Positions 6,805 to 13,379 of a stretch of 14,837 bases of DNA are shown here, piece after piece (the first letter of the stretch is position 1; every line of letters starts with the position of its first letter). This DNA is from Methanobacterium sp. UBA279. Lineage in GTDB: Archaea > Methanobacteriota > Methanobacteria > Methanobacteriales > Methanobacteriaceae. The stretch lies in contig DAQK01000037.1 of assembly GCA_002502855.1 (NCBI GenBank), positions 1 through 14,837 of the forward strand, read 5' to 3'. The notes beneath the pieces were generated by a model. It was not told the DNA's origin. It did no database searches and was given only the letters and a program-made list of their open reading frames with translations. Position numbers and translations under genes: made by a program.

Positions 6805-6936
6805 GACATTTTGTCGGGAAACTCTCAACTCGCCATCCTTCCCGGCCTGACACACTACGCCATGGGCACCGATCCCAGGTTGGCCGAGGTAGCGATACGA
6901 TTCCTTGATGAAACGGTGTCTGAGAAGGAAAGGTAG
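6805..6936 (+). pseudogene. Relic of an alpha/beta-hydrolase C-terminus
   Basis: The plus strand reads SGNSQLAILPGLTHYAMGTD then PRLAEVAIRFLDETVSEKER and a TAG at 6934. The pattern (A.LAILPG.TH......P......FLDE) is the typical C-terminal end of alpha/beta-hydrolase fold enzymes, with the histidine of the catalytic triad in LTHY. Only about 40 residues remain and the N-terminal hydrolase body is absent. Its GC content is visibly higher than the flanks, with a sharp change near 6800-6810. It abuts the truncated antitoxin at 6636-6782, so a recombination junction lies between them. Confidence 0.6.
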
Positions 6937-7096
6937 TGAAGAGAGATAATATTAATGGAAAACAGGTCATAGAAAAGATAAAAACGAAATGCAGCGTTCT
7001 ATCACTAAATTTATAATAAATCCAACAGCATATTAGTATTTTTAAGCCGTTTTAATCAGGAGTAGTTATCTTAATTATTATTCCCACTCGTTTTGT

Positions 7097-7127
7097 ATGG
7101 TAACGATATTTATATAGTAAATACCAT
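7097..7127 (+). promoter_or_regulatory. Inverted repeat flanking the TATA box of the 44-residue gene
   Basis: ATGGTA (7097-7102) and TACCAT (7122-7127) face each other across GATATTTATATAG, a strong TATA element. The distance from the TATA centre to the ATG at 7140 is about 29 bp, so the transcript is leaderless or nearly so. A dimer bound at the two half-sites would cover the TATA box. The half-sites match the TGGTA/TACCA palindrome at 1952-1965. Confidence 0.5.
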
Positions 7128-7139
7128 CATATTAGTAGT

Positions 7140-7274
7140 ATGGATGAAGAACTAAAGAAACTCAGGGAAGAATTAGGATTAAAACATATCATTAAACCCG
7201 AAAGTATAAAGCCAGAATACCGTGGGAAATCTGGTGTTGAGATTATAAGAGCTATAAGGAAAAAATACAGTTAA
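7140..7274 (+). CDS. Small 44-residue protein convergent with VapC, possible antitoxin
   Basis: ATG at 7140 opens MDEELKKLREELGLKHIIKP and the protein ends with SGVEIIRAIRKKYS and TAA. It is highly charged and predicted helical, with a basic C-terminus. It has a strong TATA box at the right distance and an inverted repeat around it, which supports a real, regulated gene. Its stop overlaps the stop of the VapC gene on the other strand (TTAA at 7271-7274 carries both). The helical tail resembles the toxin-binding part of some VapB antitoxins, but no DNA-binding fold is seen. Tail-to-tail toxin and antitoxin genes are unusual, so the antitoxin role is inference. Confidence 0.6.
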   Translation: MDEELKKLREELGLKHIIKPESIKPEYRGKSGVEIIRAIRKKYS

Positions 7275-7720
7275 ATCATATCTCCGGGATGTGCTATTTT
7301 AATTAATTCATTAATTTTCTTACTTTTCAATATCTTCTTATCTACAGTGATAAAATAAGAACTATCACTGCACAACGCTTCGGCCAGTAATTTGGAATCT
7401 GTAATGTCTATTCTGGGATCTGCTTCTTGTATCTTCCTAATACAGTGAATATAATCTGTGAGTTTCAAATTCACGTATGAGAAATCCAATGACTCTATGA
7501 TCCCGTTAATATCCTGAAATGCCCCTGTTCTATCTATATTATTAGACACACCCTCAAGAAGTGATTGATAAAGCTCACCCAAAACTAAAAGGCTTATTTT
7601 TCCATTATAAATCCGCGATATCCGTCTAACATATCTTATACACTCATTTGCATATTGATCGTTGAACACCAGACTAGCCAGAATGGAAGTGTCAATGAAA
7701 TGTGTTGATTTAATTCTCAT
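7271..7720 (-). CDS. PIN-domain protein, VapC-like toxin (third copy)
   Basis: A 149-residue PIN protein, slightly longer than the other two. Acidic residues are D10 (HFIDTSIL), E49 (LGELYQSLLEG), D105/D108 (IDITDSK) and D127 (FITVDKK), so the catalytic set is complete. It belongs to a different PIN subgroup from the copies at 3190 and 5682. No VapB lies upstream on the same strand; the only neighbour is the convergent 44-residue gene. A TATA-like element near 7764-7775 fits either this gene or the divergent zinc-ribbon gene. It is probably an RNA-cleaving toxin whose antitoxin is the convergent gene, is encoded elsewhere, or is lost. Confidence 0.85.
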   Translation of the reverse strand: MRIKSTHFIDTSILASLVFNDQYANECIRYVRRISRIYNGKISLLVLGELYQSLLEGVSNNIDRTGAFQDINGIIESLDFSYVNLKLTDYIHCIRKIQEADPRIDITDSKLLAEALCSDSSYFITVDKKILKSKKINELIKIAHPGDMI

Positions 7721-7763
7721 AATATTTAACCCATAACATAATTATTACTTTTTATTGAAAAAG

Positions 7764-7775
7764 TAGTATAAATAG
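7764..7775. promoter_or_regulatory. TATA element shared by or serving one of two divergent genes
   Basis: TAGTATAAATAG on the plus strand reads as CTATTTATACTA on the minus strand. It lies about 45 bp before the PIN gene start (7720, minus) and about 75-85 bp before the zinc-ribbon gene. Orientation cannot be decided by eye. Confidence 0.35.
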
Positions 7776-7847
7776 GGTGGTCATAACTTTCGAAAAAGTA
7801 AAGCTCATTAACTATTTCTTGCCAAAAAATTAGTGGGAAATAATATT

Positions 7848-8232
7848 TTGGATAAAAGAACAACGATTTTTGATTGTTTTAATAGTAATATTAGGAGTAC
7901 TGGGATTTGCCGGGGGATATATTTTATACGAAAACCAGCCGGATAACAACGATACATCAGCAGCCAATCAAACCAACGTTACAGTTAACAACACCAGCCA
8001 AAGCGATAGTAATAGTGATGCTGATAACGCCTCAAATGAACAGCCACACAACGATGTGCCATACAGGATTACCTCAAACACTCCAGACTGTCCAAACTGC
8101 GGATCAAACAACATAGCACAGCTAGCAGATACCGAAGTAGACACCAGTACAGATGAATGGGTAGTACAATCAAAATGCCGCTACTGCGGATACAGGTGGG
8201 AATACAGGGTTTCCCAGAGTGTTTACAGTTGA
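7848..8232 (+). CDS. Membrane-anchored or secreted zinc-ribbon protein
   Basis: The uninterrupted frame starts at TTG 7870 (MIVLIVILGVLGFAGGYILY) and encodes 120 residues. A hydrophobic segment of ~20 residues is followed by an Asn/Ser/Thr-rich linker with many N-x-S/T sites, then a C-terminal zinc ribbon: CPNC...CRYC (TPDCPNCGSNN ... KCRYCGYRWEYR). This fits an extracellular domain on a membrane anchor; function unknown. Another frame from TTG 7848 reads MDKRTTI and joins the long frame as MDKRTTILIVLIVILG if one T of the T5 run at 7867-7871 is removed. That gives a better N-terminus (positive residues before the membrane segment), so the true start may be 7848 with a one-base insertion. Confidence 0.75.
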
Positions 8233-8399
8233 TTTAACTGAAAGTTAATAATAAATTGGGCCCCTAAAAATTAATGTTTGGATTCCAAAATATTCTCACC
8301 GGGCCATCCCTGATATTAGTTCTCCAAATATAATGAAAGGATCTCAGACTAAAAAATAGACTTCTATTCAAAATCAATCCTTTTTATACATCACCTTAT
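8233..8399. other. Intergenic stretch with no visible gene
   Basis: All frames are closed after a few codons. I see no hairpin-plus-T-run, tRNA-like fold or repeat beyond ordinary AT-rich sequence. Confidence 0.5.
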
Positions 8400-8667
8400 T
8401 TATAATTTAAATTTTCTCTCCATCTCTTTTATTTCAGGAATGTTTCGTATTTCTTTAATCATACGTGGATTGAGACTAATTTCTTGACCGTAATGAGTTG
8501 GTTTCAGAATGAGATATCCTTCATTTGTAACATTTTTTCAAGGCTTTGTTAGCTTTTTTACGCTCATTCCTTGGAAAATTCTTTATAACATTATCCACAG
8601 AAGTATGCCTTCCACCGATATAACCAGACCATAGTAAGTTAAATAAGATCCTGATCTTAATATTCAT
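8400..8667 (-). pseudogene. Small conserved-type archaeal gene, frameshifted
   Basis: ATG at 8667 gives MNIKIRILFNLLWSGYIGGR, then HTSVDNVIKNFPRNERKKAN, ending at KALKKCYK. Removing one base at the T6 run 8533-8538 continues it as VTNEGYLILKPTHYGQEISL then NPRMIKEIRNIPEIKEMERK to a TAA at 8400. The restored protein of about 88 residues has the pattern of a small archaeal family (GG.HTS..N..K..P......A...L...GYL..KPT.YG..VSLNPR...EI), which looks like a compact winged-helix. Codons on both sides of the break remain clean, so the break is recent or a sequence error. Function unknown. Confidence 0.65.
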
Positions 8668-8705
8668 AATATAAAATTATAAAAAAGTAATAATTATATC
8701 TAATG

Positions 8706-8742
8706 GAAACTATATATACATCCAGTGCATAATATTTATACA
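8706..8742 (+). promoter_or_regulatory. Promoter block of winged-helix paralogue 2
   Basis: ACTATATATACATCC contains a TATA box ~25-30 bp before the start region, followed by GTGCATAATATTTATACAGG. It aligns with 2042-2078 before the other paralogue (ATTATATTTACAT, ATGTATAATTTATTTACAG), so the promoter region has been conserved along with the gene. Confidence 0.5.
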
Positions 8743-8752
8743 GGTGTTTATT

Positions 8753-9094
8753 TTGTTAACCGAAGTAATGGGAGAATATCCACAGGTACGGGTTATAGAG
8801 ATCCTAGTCACCCATCCCTGGTCGGAATATACAAAAAAAGATTTGGCAGAAGCATCCGGAATCTCCAGAAGCACATTATACAACTTACTTGACAAACTAG
8901 AAACCTATCAGATAATAAAACCCACGCGGAAGATAGGAAGTACACAGCTCTATACGTTAAACCAGGAGTCAAGTACAACGAAGGCAATAATGGCATTCAC
9001 CAGAGAATTGAGTGAAATAGTGATAGAAAAACAGGTTTCAGGAGAAGATCATTTAATAAAAAAGGTGCAATCATCTGAAAAAAATGTAACATAA
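8753..9094 (+). CDS. Winged-helix transcriptional regulator, paralogue 2
   Basis: A 113-residue protein from TTG at 8753 (LLTEVMGEYPQVRVIEILVT). GTG at 8744 is an alternative start, but the TTG aligns with the ATG of the paralogue at 2084. The winged helix runs over residues ~8-68: HPWSEYTKKDLAEASGISRS, then TLYNLLDKLETYQII and a wing (PTRKIGSTQLYTLNQESS). The C-terminal tail is short and lacks the acidic, Lys-rich extension of the other copy. Sequence identity is high around V(T/A)HPWSE and the recognition helix, so the two should bind similar DNA. Two copies in 7 kb with similar promoters suggest duplication inside this island. Confidence 0.85.
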   Translation: MLTEVMGEYPQVRVIEILVTHPWSEYTKKDLAEASGISRSTLYNLLDKLETYQIIKPTRKIGSTQLYTLNQESSTTKAIMAFTRELSEIVIEKQVSGEDHLIKKVQSSEKNVT

Positions 9095-9123
9095 AAAAAA
9101 TAAAATATGATTTAGACTTTTTT
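9093..9123. terminator. Bidirectional oligo-T terminator between convergent genes
   Basis: An A8 run (9093-9100, T8 on the minus strand) overlaps the stop of the winged-helix gene, and T6 (9118-9123) lies just before the stop of the minus-strand gene. Each run suits termination of the transcript coming from the opposite side. Confidence 0.45.
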
Positions 9124-9127
9124 AAAA

Positions 9128-9448
9128 TTAAACCTTTTTATACATCACTTTATAGTCCTTATAGGGATTCTCCCCAGCCTTCGACGGTTTTTTACCCTGA
9201 AAAATAATCTTCACTTCACAAGAAAGCGGCACCTTCTCCAGTAAATTACCCAACACCGTAGACCCCCAGAACTTTATCTCCTCCCCTTTCTGGGTTTTAA
9301 TAGTGTAAAAATTACTTTTAAACTGACCCACACCCTCCTCTTTATCTAAATATTTACCCTGAATAGACTCCCCTATTGCATCCGGCTCCCACATCTTAAC
9401 CTGTTCCTTCTCTTCATCATCACTTGAAACTTCAATCCAATCGGTCAT
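9128..9448 (-). CDS. Small OB-fold-like protein, possible ssDNA-binding
   Basis: A 106-residue protein. After an acidic, flexible N-terminus (~1-18) comes a beta-rich pattern: WEPDAIGESIQGKYLDKEEG, FYTIKTQKGEEIKFWGSTVL, then CEVKIIFQGKKPSKAG and KDYKVMYKKV. Alternating strands with an I.G.Y ... G...F.G ... V.I.Y.GK order is seen in small OB-fold proteins of viruses and plasmids, but I cannot name a family. A good ribosome site (AGGAGA) lies about 8 nt before the ATG. The promoter (TTTATAAATAATTT, about 9482-9496 on the minus strand) lies inside the start of the divergent helicase operon, so the two transcription units share a control region. That placement suggests a role with DNA processing. 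Confidence 0.65.
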   Translation of the reverse strand: MTDWIEVSSDDEEKEQVKMWEPDAIGESIQGKYLDKEEGVGQFKSNFYTIKTQKGEEIKFWGSTVLGNLLEKVPLSCEVKIIFQGKKPSKAGENPYKDYKVMYKKV

Positions 9449-9469
9449 GTTTATGTCTCCTATATTTTT

Positions 9470-9694
9470 ATGAAAATTTATTCCAAATTATTTATAAAAC
9501 TAAATATAATAAATTTAAAAGGCGGGGAAGAAGATTATGTTGTCACCCACTCTTTGGATATTAATAAACTAAGAAATTACCAAATACTTGACTATGAAAG
9601 TAATAAATCTACTGAACTTAAGCCTAAACCACCAGGATTTAATGATCATAGAGTACGGGCTAGAATACATCTTCCTTCGCGTAAAGAAGAGTAA
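9470..9694 (+). CDS. Small hypothetical protein leading the helicase-nuclease operon
   Basis: The open frame encodes up to 74 residues ending in PKPPGFNDHRVRARIHLPSR and a KEE tail. The C-terminal half looks coding; the first ~20 codons are doubtful. They overlap the probable promoter (TTATTTATAAAAC at 9488-9500), so a start further downstream is likely. GGGG at 9523-9526 looks like a ribosome site, but the ATG that it would serve (9537) is in another frame with a stop after 11 codons. In the coding frame only TTG at 9554 is available. A damaged start or small frameshift is possible. It ends 32 bp before the helicase and is co-oriented, so it is probably co-transcribed. Confidence 0.45.
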   Translation: MKIYSKLFIKLNIINLKGGEEDYVVTHSLDINKLRNYQILDYESNKSTELKPKPPGFNDHRVRARIHLPSRKEE

Positions 9695-9726
9695 TATTTG
9701 AGTTTCTAATTGGGAGGGGAGCTAAA

Positions 9727-10998
9727 TTGATAAATTCAAGCGATTTTCAAAAAATTGTAACAGAACAGTTAAAACGTAAAATAGATAAAAAATCCAATCC
9801 TAACCAAAACAAATCGATTAACGCGCCTCCATCAGAATCACAATTCATAGTTGCCGGCCCCGGTTCGGGTAAAACCACAGTTATGGTTTTAAAGATTTTA
9901 AAGTTTATTTTTGTGGATGATGTCCATCCTAGTTCTATCTTAGCAACTACGTTCACCCGAAAAGCTGCAGCAGAATTAAGATCTAGAATTCTCTCCTGGG
10001 GAGATCAAATTAGGCAGCATCTATTAAATGATCCTAAACAGGATAAAAATGCTCTTAGAAGATTGGATTTCAACCAAATAATAACTGGCACATTAGACAG
10101 TATCTCGGAGGATGTTTTAAGAACTCATCGTGAGCCTGGGGCTGCGCCTCCTGTTGTTGTTGAGGATTTTGTTGCCAGTGCTTTAATGTTAAGAGTAGGT
10201 CTTTTTAATAATGAAAAACATCATAATAAAGATTTAAGAGAGTATCTTATAAAATTGAGAGGCGGTGCCTTCGGTTTTAATACAAATGAAATGTGTAAAT
10301 CCCTTTTAGAAATTAAAGACCGAATTTATTATGATCAAGTTGATTGGGAAGAACTTAAAAAGGAAAATGATCATCCAGGTTTTGAAATAGCCTATCAAGC
10401 CATAAATGATTATCTAAATGAGTTAAAAGAGAGAAATCTTTATGATTTTGCCCTAGTTGAAGCGGAATTTCTTGACAAACTCAGGGATAATAAGTTAGAT
10501 GATTTCCTGAAGGATCTGAAAATTGTACTGGTAGATGAATATCAGGACTCTAATTTCCTACAGGAACAGATCTATTTCCAACTGGCACAAGCCGCTATAC
10601 AAAATGTTGGAAGTCTCACTGTAGTAGGTGATGATGATCAATCTCTTTACCGTTTTAGAGGAGCCACCGTTGATTTATTTACACACTTCCAAGAAAGATT
10701 TAAAGATCAATTAAATATAGAGGCACCTCAAGTAATTTATCTATCACAAAATTATCGTTCTACTGAACATATAGTTAACTTCTGTAACAGTTTTGCCCTT
10801 AGGGACCATGAATTCCAGCCAGCTAGAGTCAAGGGTAAACCACCCATTATACCGGAGAGGAATCCTCCTTTCACTGATTTTCCTATTCTAGGGATGTTCA
10901 GGGATGATGTAGAATCCTTATCCCAATCGTTATCAAATTTCATAAACCAAATTTTATATGAAGACGGTTACACCATCAAACAGGGAAAAAAAGGTTAA
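9727..10998 (+). CDS. UvrD/AddA-like superfamily 1 helicase, N-terminal part (motifs I-IV)
   Basis: TTG start at 9727, fixed by a strong ribosome site (GGGAGGGGAG, 9711-9720). Walker A is at residues ~43-51 (AGPGSGKTT), motif Ia at 74-83 (TTFTRKAAAE), motif II at 267-274 (IVLVDEYQD), motif III at ~299-312 (VVGDDDQSLYRFRGA) and motif IV at 339-345 (LSQNYRS). These are SF1A 3'-5' DNA translocase motifs. The frame ends at 10998 after QGKKG, in an A7 run at 10986-10992; motifs V and VI lie in the -1 frame downstream. Alone, this 423-residue piece could bind ATP but should not act as a helicase. Joined, the protein would be about 780 residues, normal for UvrD/AddA-like enzymes. The partner is the nuclease at 12081. 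Confidence 0.9.
   Translation: MINSSDFQKIVTEQLKRKIDKKSNPNQNKSINAPPSESQFIVAGPGSGKTTVMVLKILKFIFVDDVHPSSILATTFTRKAAAELRSRILSWGDQIRQHLLNDPKQDKNALRRLDFNQIITGTLDSISEDVLRTHREPGAAPPVVVEDFVASALMLRVGLFNNEKHHNKDLREYLIKLRGGAFGFNTNEMCKSLLEIKDRIYYDQVDWEELKKENDHPGFEIAYQAINDYLNELKERNLYDFALVEAEFLDKLRDNKLDDFLKDLKIVLVDEYQDSNFLQEQIYFQLAQAAIQNVGSLTVVGDDDQSLYRFRGATVDLFTHFQERFKDQLNIEAPQVIYLSQNYRSTEHIVNFCNSFALRDHEFQPARVKGKPPIIPERNPPFTDFPILGMFRDDVESLSQSLSNFINQILYEDGYTIKQGKKG
10986..10993 (+). other. Frameshift site in the helicase gene (in-phase A AAA AAA G)
   Basis: The upstream codons are GGA AAA AAA GGT TAA. Shifting back one base on A AAA AAA reads on as AGG TTA AAA ATC with no stop until 12069. This heptamer has the phase of a classical -1 slippery site, but simple loss of one A from an A8 run explains it equally well. 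Downstream the only obvious structure is a short palindrome (AGGAGCTCCT, 11021-11030), too small to be a strong stimulator. Confidence 0.6.
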
Positions 10999-12071
10999 AA
11001 ATCAAAGCTGATCCCAAAGAAGGAGCTCCTACCGATCTTTCCATTCTTTTAAGTTCACCATTAGAAATATCAGCATTCGGACAAAAAAGACTCCCTTTCT
11101 ATCTAAGAGAAGACTTAAAAAAGCATGATCTACTAGTTTTCAATCCAAGAGGACAGAATTTAGAGAGAATTAATGAAACTAAACTTCTTTGTGGATTAAT
11201 TTTAGAATGCATAGATCCTGAGTGTGAAGTACAGAGAACAATTGAAAAATTACCACACACTGCCCAAAAAATTTTCCGTTCCTGGAGAAAAGAAGCCAGA
11301 AAATACATTGAAACCAACCCAGAACCCCATTCAATAACCTTAAAGGAATTCGTAGAAGCATGGCAACAACGTAAACCTCTGGGAAGAAAAACTTGGAAAA
11401 GAGATGTTCCCATATTAGATTTAGCTTATAAATTAGTCACTTGGATACCCCAGATGCAGAATGACGTGGAAGGATTGGTTTATCTAGAAGCTATTAGCAG
11501 AACCATCGCCCAAACAGCATTCTTCAGTGGATTTGGAGGGGAACTGGTATTTGATAAGAGATTACCAGACTTAGAATACTACTCTATAAGAGAAGTATTA
11601 TGGAACATATTCGTGCCATTAGCTACTGGAGCTATTGATGTTGATGAAGGACTCTTAGAGACTTTACCAGACAATCGGATAAACATCATGTCCATACACC
11701 AATCAAAGGGACTGGAATTTCCTTTAGTAATAGTGGATGTGGGTTCAGATCTAAGAACTAATCATCCTAAAAATGCATTTAAACGTTTCCCTGAAGAGGG
11801 AGGGAAATCTTGTACCTTAGAGGATGAGATAAGAGTATGTTCTCCATTAGATTCTCCTAAAAGATCCGGTAGAGATAGGGCATTTGATGATTTAATAAGA
11901 CATTACTTCGTTGCGTTCAGCCGCCCACAAGATGTGCTCCTTTTAGTGGGACTTAACTCAGTAATTGACGGCTATGACACAAAAAACGACCATATCTATA
12001 TACCTCATGTGGCCACTGGATGGACCAGAAATGGGGAATGGAAAAAATTTAATGATATTATCATGATCTAG
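10993..12071 (+). CDS. UvrD/AddA-like helicase, C-terminal part (motifs V-VI), -1 frame
   Basis: The frame is open without any stop from the A-run at 10986-10992 to TAG at 12069-12071 and begins RLKIKADPKEG. It holds LSILLSSP...LPFYLRED, a feature of domain 2 of UvrD-like helicases, motif V at about 11683-11730 (NIMSIHQSKGLEFP) and motif VI at about 11911-11940 (HYFVAFSRPQDVLLL, where VAxSR carries the arginine finger). An internal ATG at 11454 could start a 205-residue product, but it would lack half of domain 2 and has no clear ribosome site. The sequence has stayed intact across 1.08 kb, arguing that selection acted on the full-length helicase until very recently or still does. Confidence 0.85.
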
Positions 12072-12080
12072 GTGTTAAAA

Positions 12081-13265
12081 ATGATTTTATCAACACGTTC
12101 AAAGCCTTATATAATTCCAGAATATAGTCTTACCGGTGATCTATTAGCCTATTTAACTTGCGGTCTACAATATCGCTATCAAAATAAAGGCACACTTCCA
12201 CCAGCCATGCCTATCCAATTATGGTTTGGAAACTTCATCCATGGAGTAATGGAAGAAGCTTATATCAAATGGAAAGAAGACGATTGGAAAGATTTCCCCT
12301 GGGATTGGGAAACACAGGTAAGACAGATTGAATTAGAGATTGATAAAAGAATGAGAACCAGAGGATTAAATCCACCAGCTAACATATTCTGCCCATTCCA
12401 CGGTGAAAGTGAGAAACAAGGACTCTGTCCAGATATGAACCACCCCCATAAGCTTGTAGCCAGCATCCGCGCAGAGGCAGCAATCAACACATGGGGACCA
12501 CATCTATTTCCCCTAGTGGATGATAATGAAGTCAGATTAAAGGGAATACGAGATATGCCCAATTATAAAAAAGGAGTTAGCCGTTCTAATTATTATGGTG
12601 TAACCGGCATAATAGATGTTCTTAGCTCAGTAAAGCTTGAAGAAGCATCAGATAAAAATTTAATAATAAAATATCTTCACGAAGACCCAGCTTTCCAAGA
12701 GAAATTAGAAAACTTAACATCCAATCAATATGAAGTGATAGTTGATTATAAAGGAATGAAACGTCCTTCATTGGGATCACCATCATGGAGGCATCATCAA
12801 TGGCAGGTGCAGACATATGCTTGGCTGCGTTCATTACAACCTGAAGCTGATCCAGTACTAGTAGGAATTCTCTTCTATTTAAATGAATTATTCCTGTTTA
12901 AAGAAGATCTAAAGGAATTGAAAAAGGAAGTTAGAGAGAACAAAACTGATGTAATGCCCGATTCTGATGATAGAAAATTACTTACAGACTGGACTGCACG
13001 AAAGAAAAGACCCCCATTATCAGAACCTTACAGGAATCTACGTTCAATTCGTATAATCCCCATCAACGAAGTTTCATTAGAAAATTCATTAGAAGAATTC
13101 GACAATGTAGTAGCAGACATAGAAAATAGTATAATACATGAAGTTGATGGACAGGTTATTCAAAGTTCTTGGGAGACTAATCCGGAGAAAAGAACCTGCG
13201 ATGCTTGCGATTTTAAGACCTTTTGCAAAGATTCGGATAGTAAAAAGAAATTGACTGTCCCATAA
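12081..13265 (+). CDS. PD-(D/E)XK nuclease with Fe-S cysteines (Cas4/AddB-like)
   Basis: ATG at 12081 is preferred, with GGTG (12071-12074) as ribosome site, giving 394 residues; GTG at 12072 is an alternative. RecB-type nuclease motifs are present in order: H54 (GNFIHGVMEE), D179 (GVTGIIDVLS), D222 and K224 (EVIVDYKGM), and a Q-x3-Y motif at about 242-246 (QVQTYAW). Cysteines C27 near the N-terminus and C373, C376, C382 at the C-terminus (CDACDFKTFC) match the four-cysteine Fe-S clamp of Cas4, AddB and Dna2. A second cluster (CPFHGESEKQGLC at 104-116, then HPH at 121-123) may bind zinc and is not usual for Cas4. It follows the helicase stop by 9 bp, so the two act together, probably as a DNA end-processing helicase-nuclease. 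Confidence 0.88.
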   Translation: MILSTRSKPYIIPEYSLTGDLLAYLTCGLQYRYQNKGTLPPAMPIQLWFGNFIHGVMEEAYIKWKEDDWKDFPWDWETQVRQIELEIDKRMRTRGLNPPANIFCPFHGESEKQGLCPDMNHPHKLVASIRAEAAINTWGPHLFPLVDDNEVRLKGIRDMPNYKKGVSRSNYYGVTGIIDVLSSVKLEEASDKNLIIKYLHEDPAFQEKLENLTSNQYEVIVDYKGMKRPSLGSPSWRHHQWQVQTYAWLRSLQPEADPVLVGILFYLNELFLFKEDLKELKKEVRENKTDVMPDSDDRKLLTDWTARKKRPPLSEPYRNLRSIRIIPINEVSLENSLEEFDNVVADIENSIIHEVDGQVIQSSWETNPEKRTCDACDFKTFCKDSDSKKKLTVP

Positions 13266-13379
13266 GGGGGTTTTGAGATTATCGGCATATAAAATATTAG
13301 GGGCCATGAGTAAATATTATTTTGAAAGTTATCTGGACCATTTTAATAAAATGAGGTTGTCTCATATATCTATGTTTGC

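Noticed and set aside
11454..12071. A separate 205-residue helicase gene starting at ATG 11454
   Set aside because: The same frame is open back to the A7 run at 10986 and encodes conserved helicase sequence there, so this ATG is internal.
12260..12562. Minus-strand ORF within the nuclease gene
   Set aside because: Antisense shadow; the plus strand carries the nuclease motifs.
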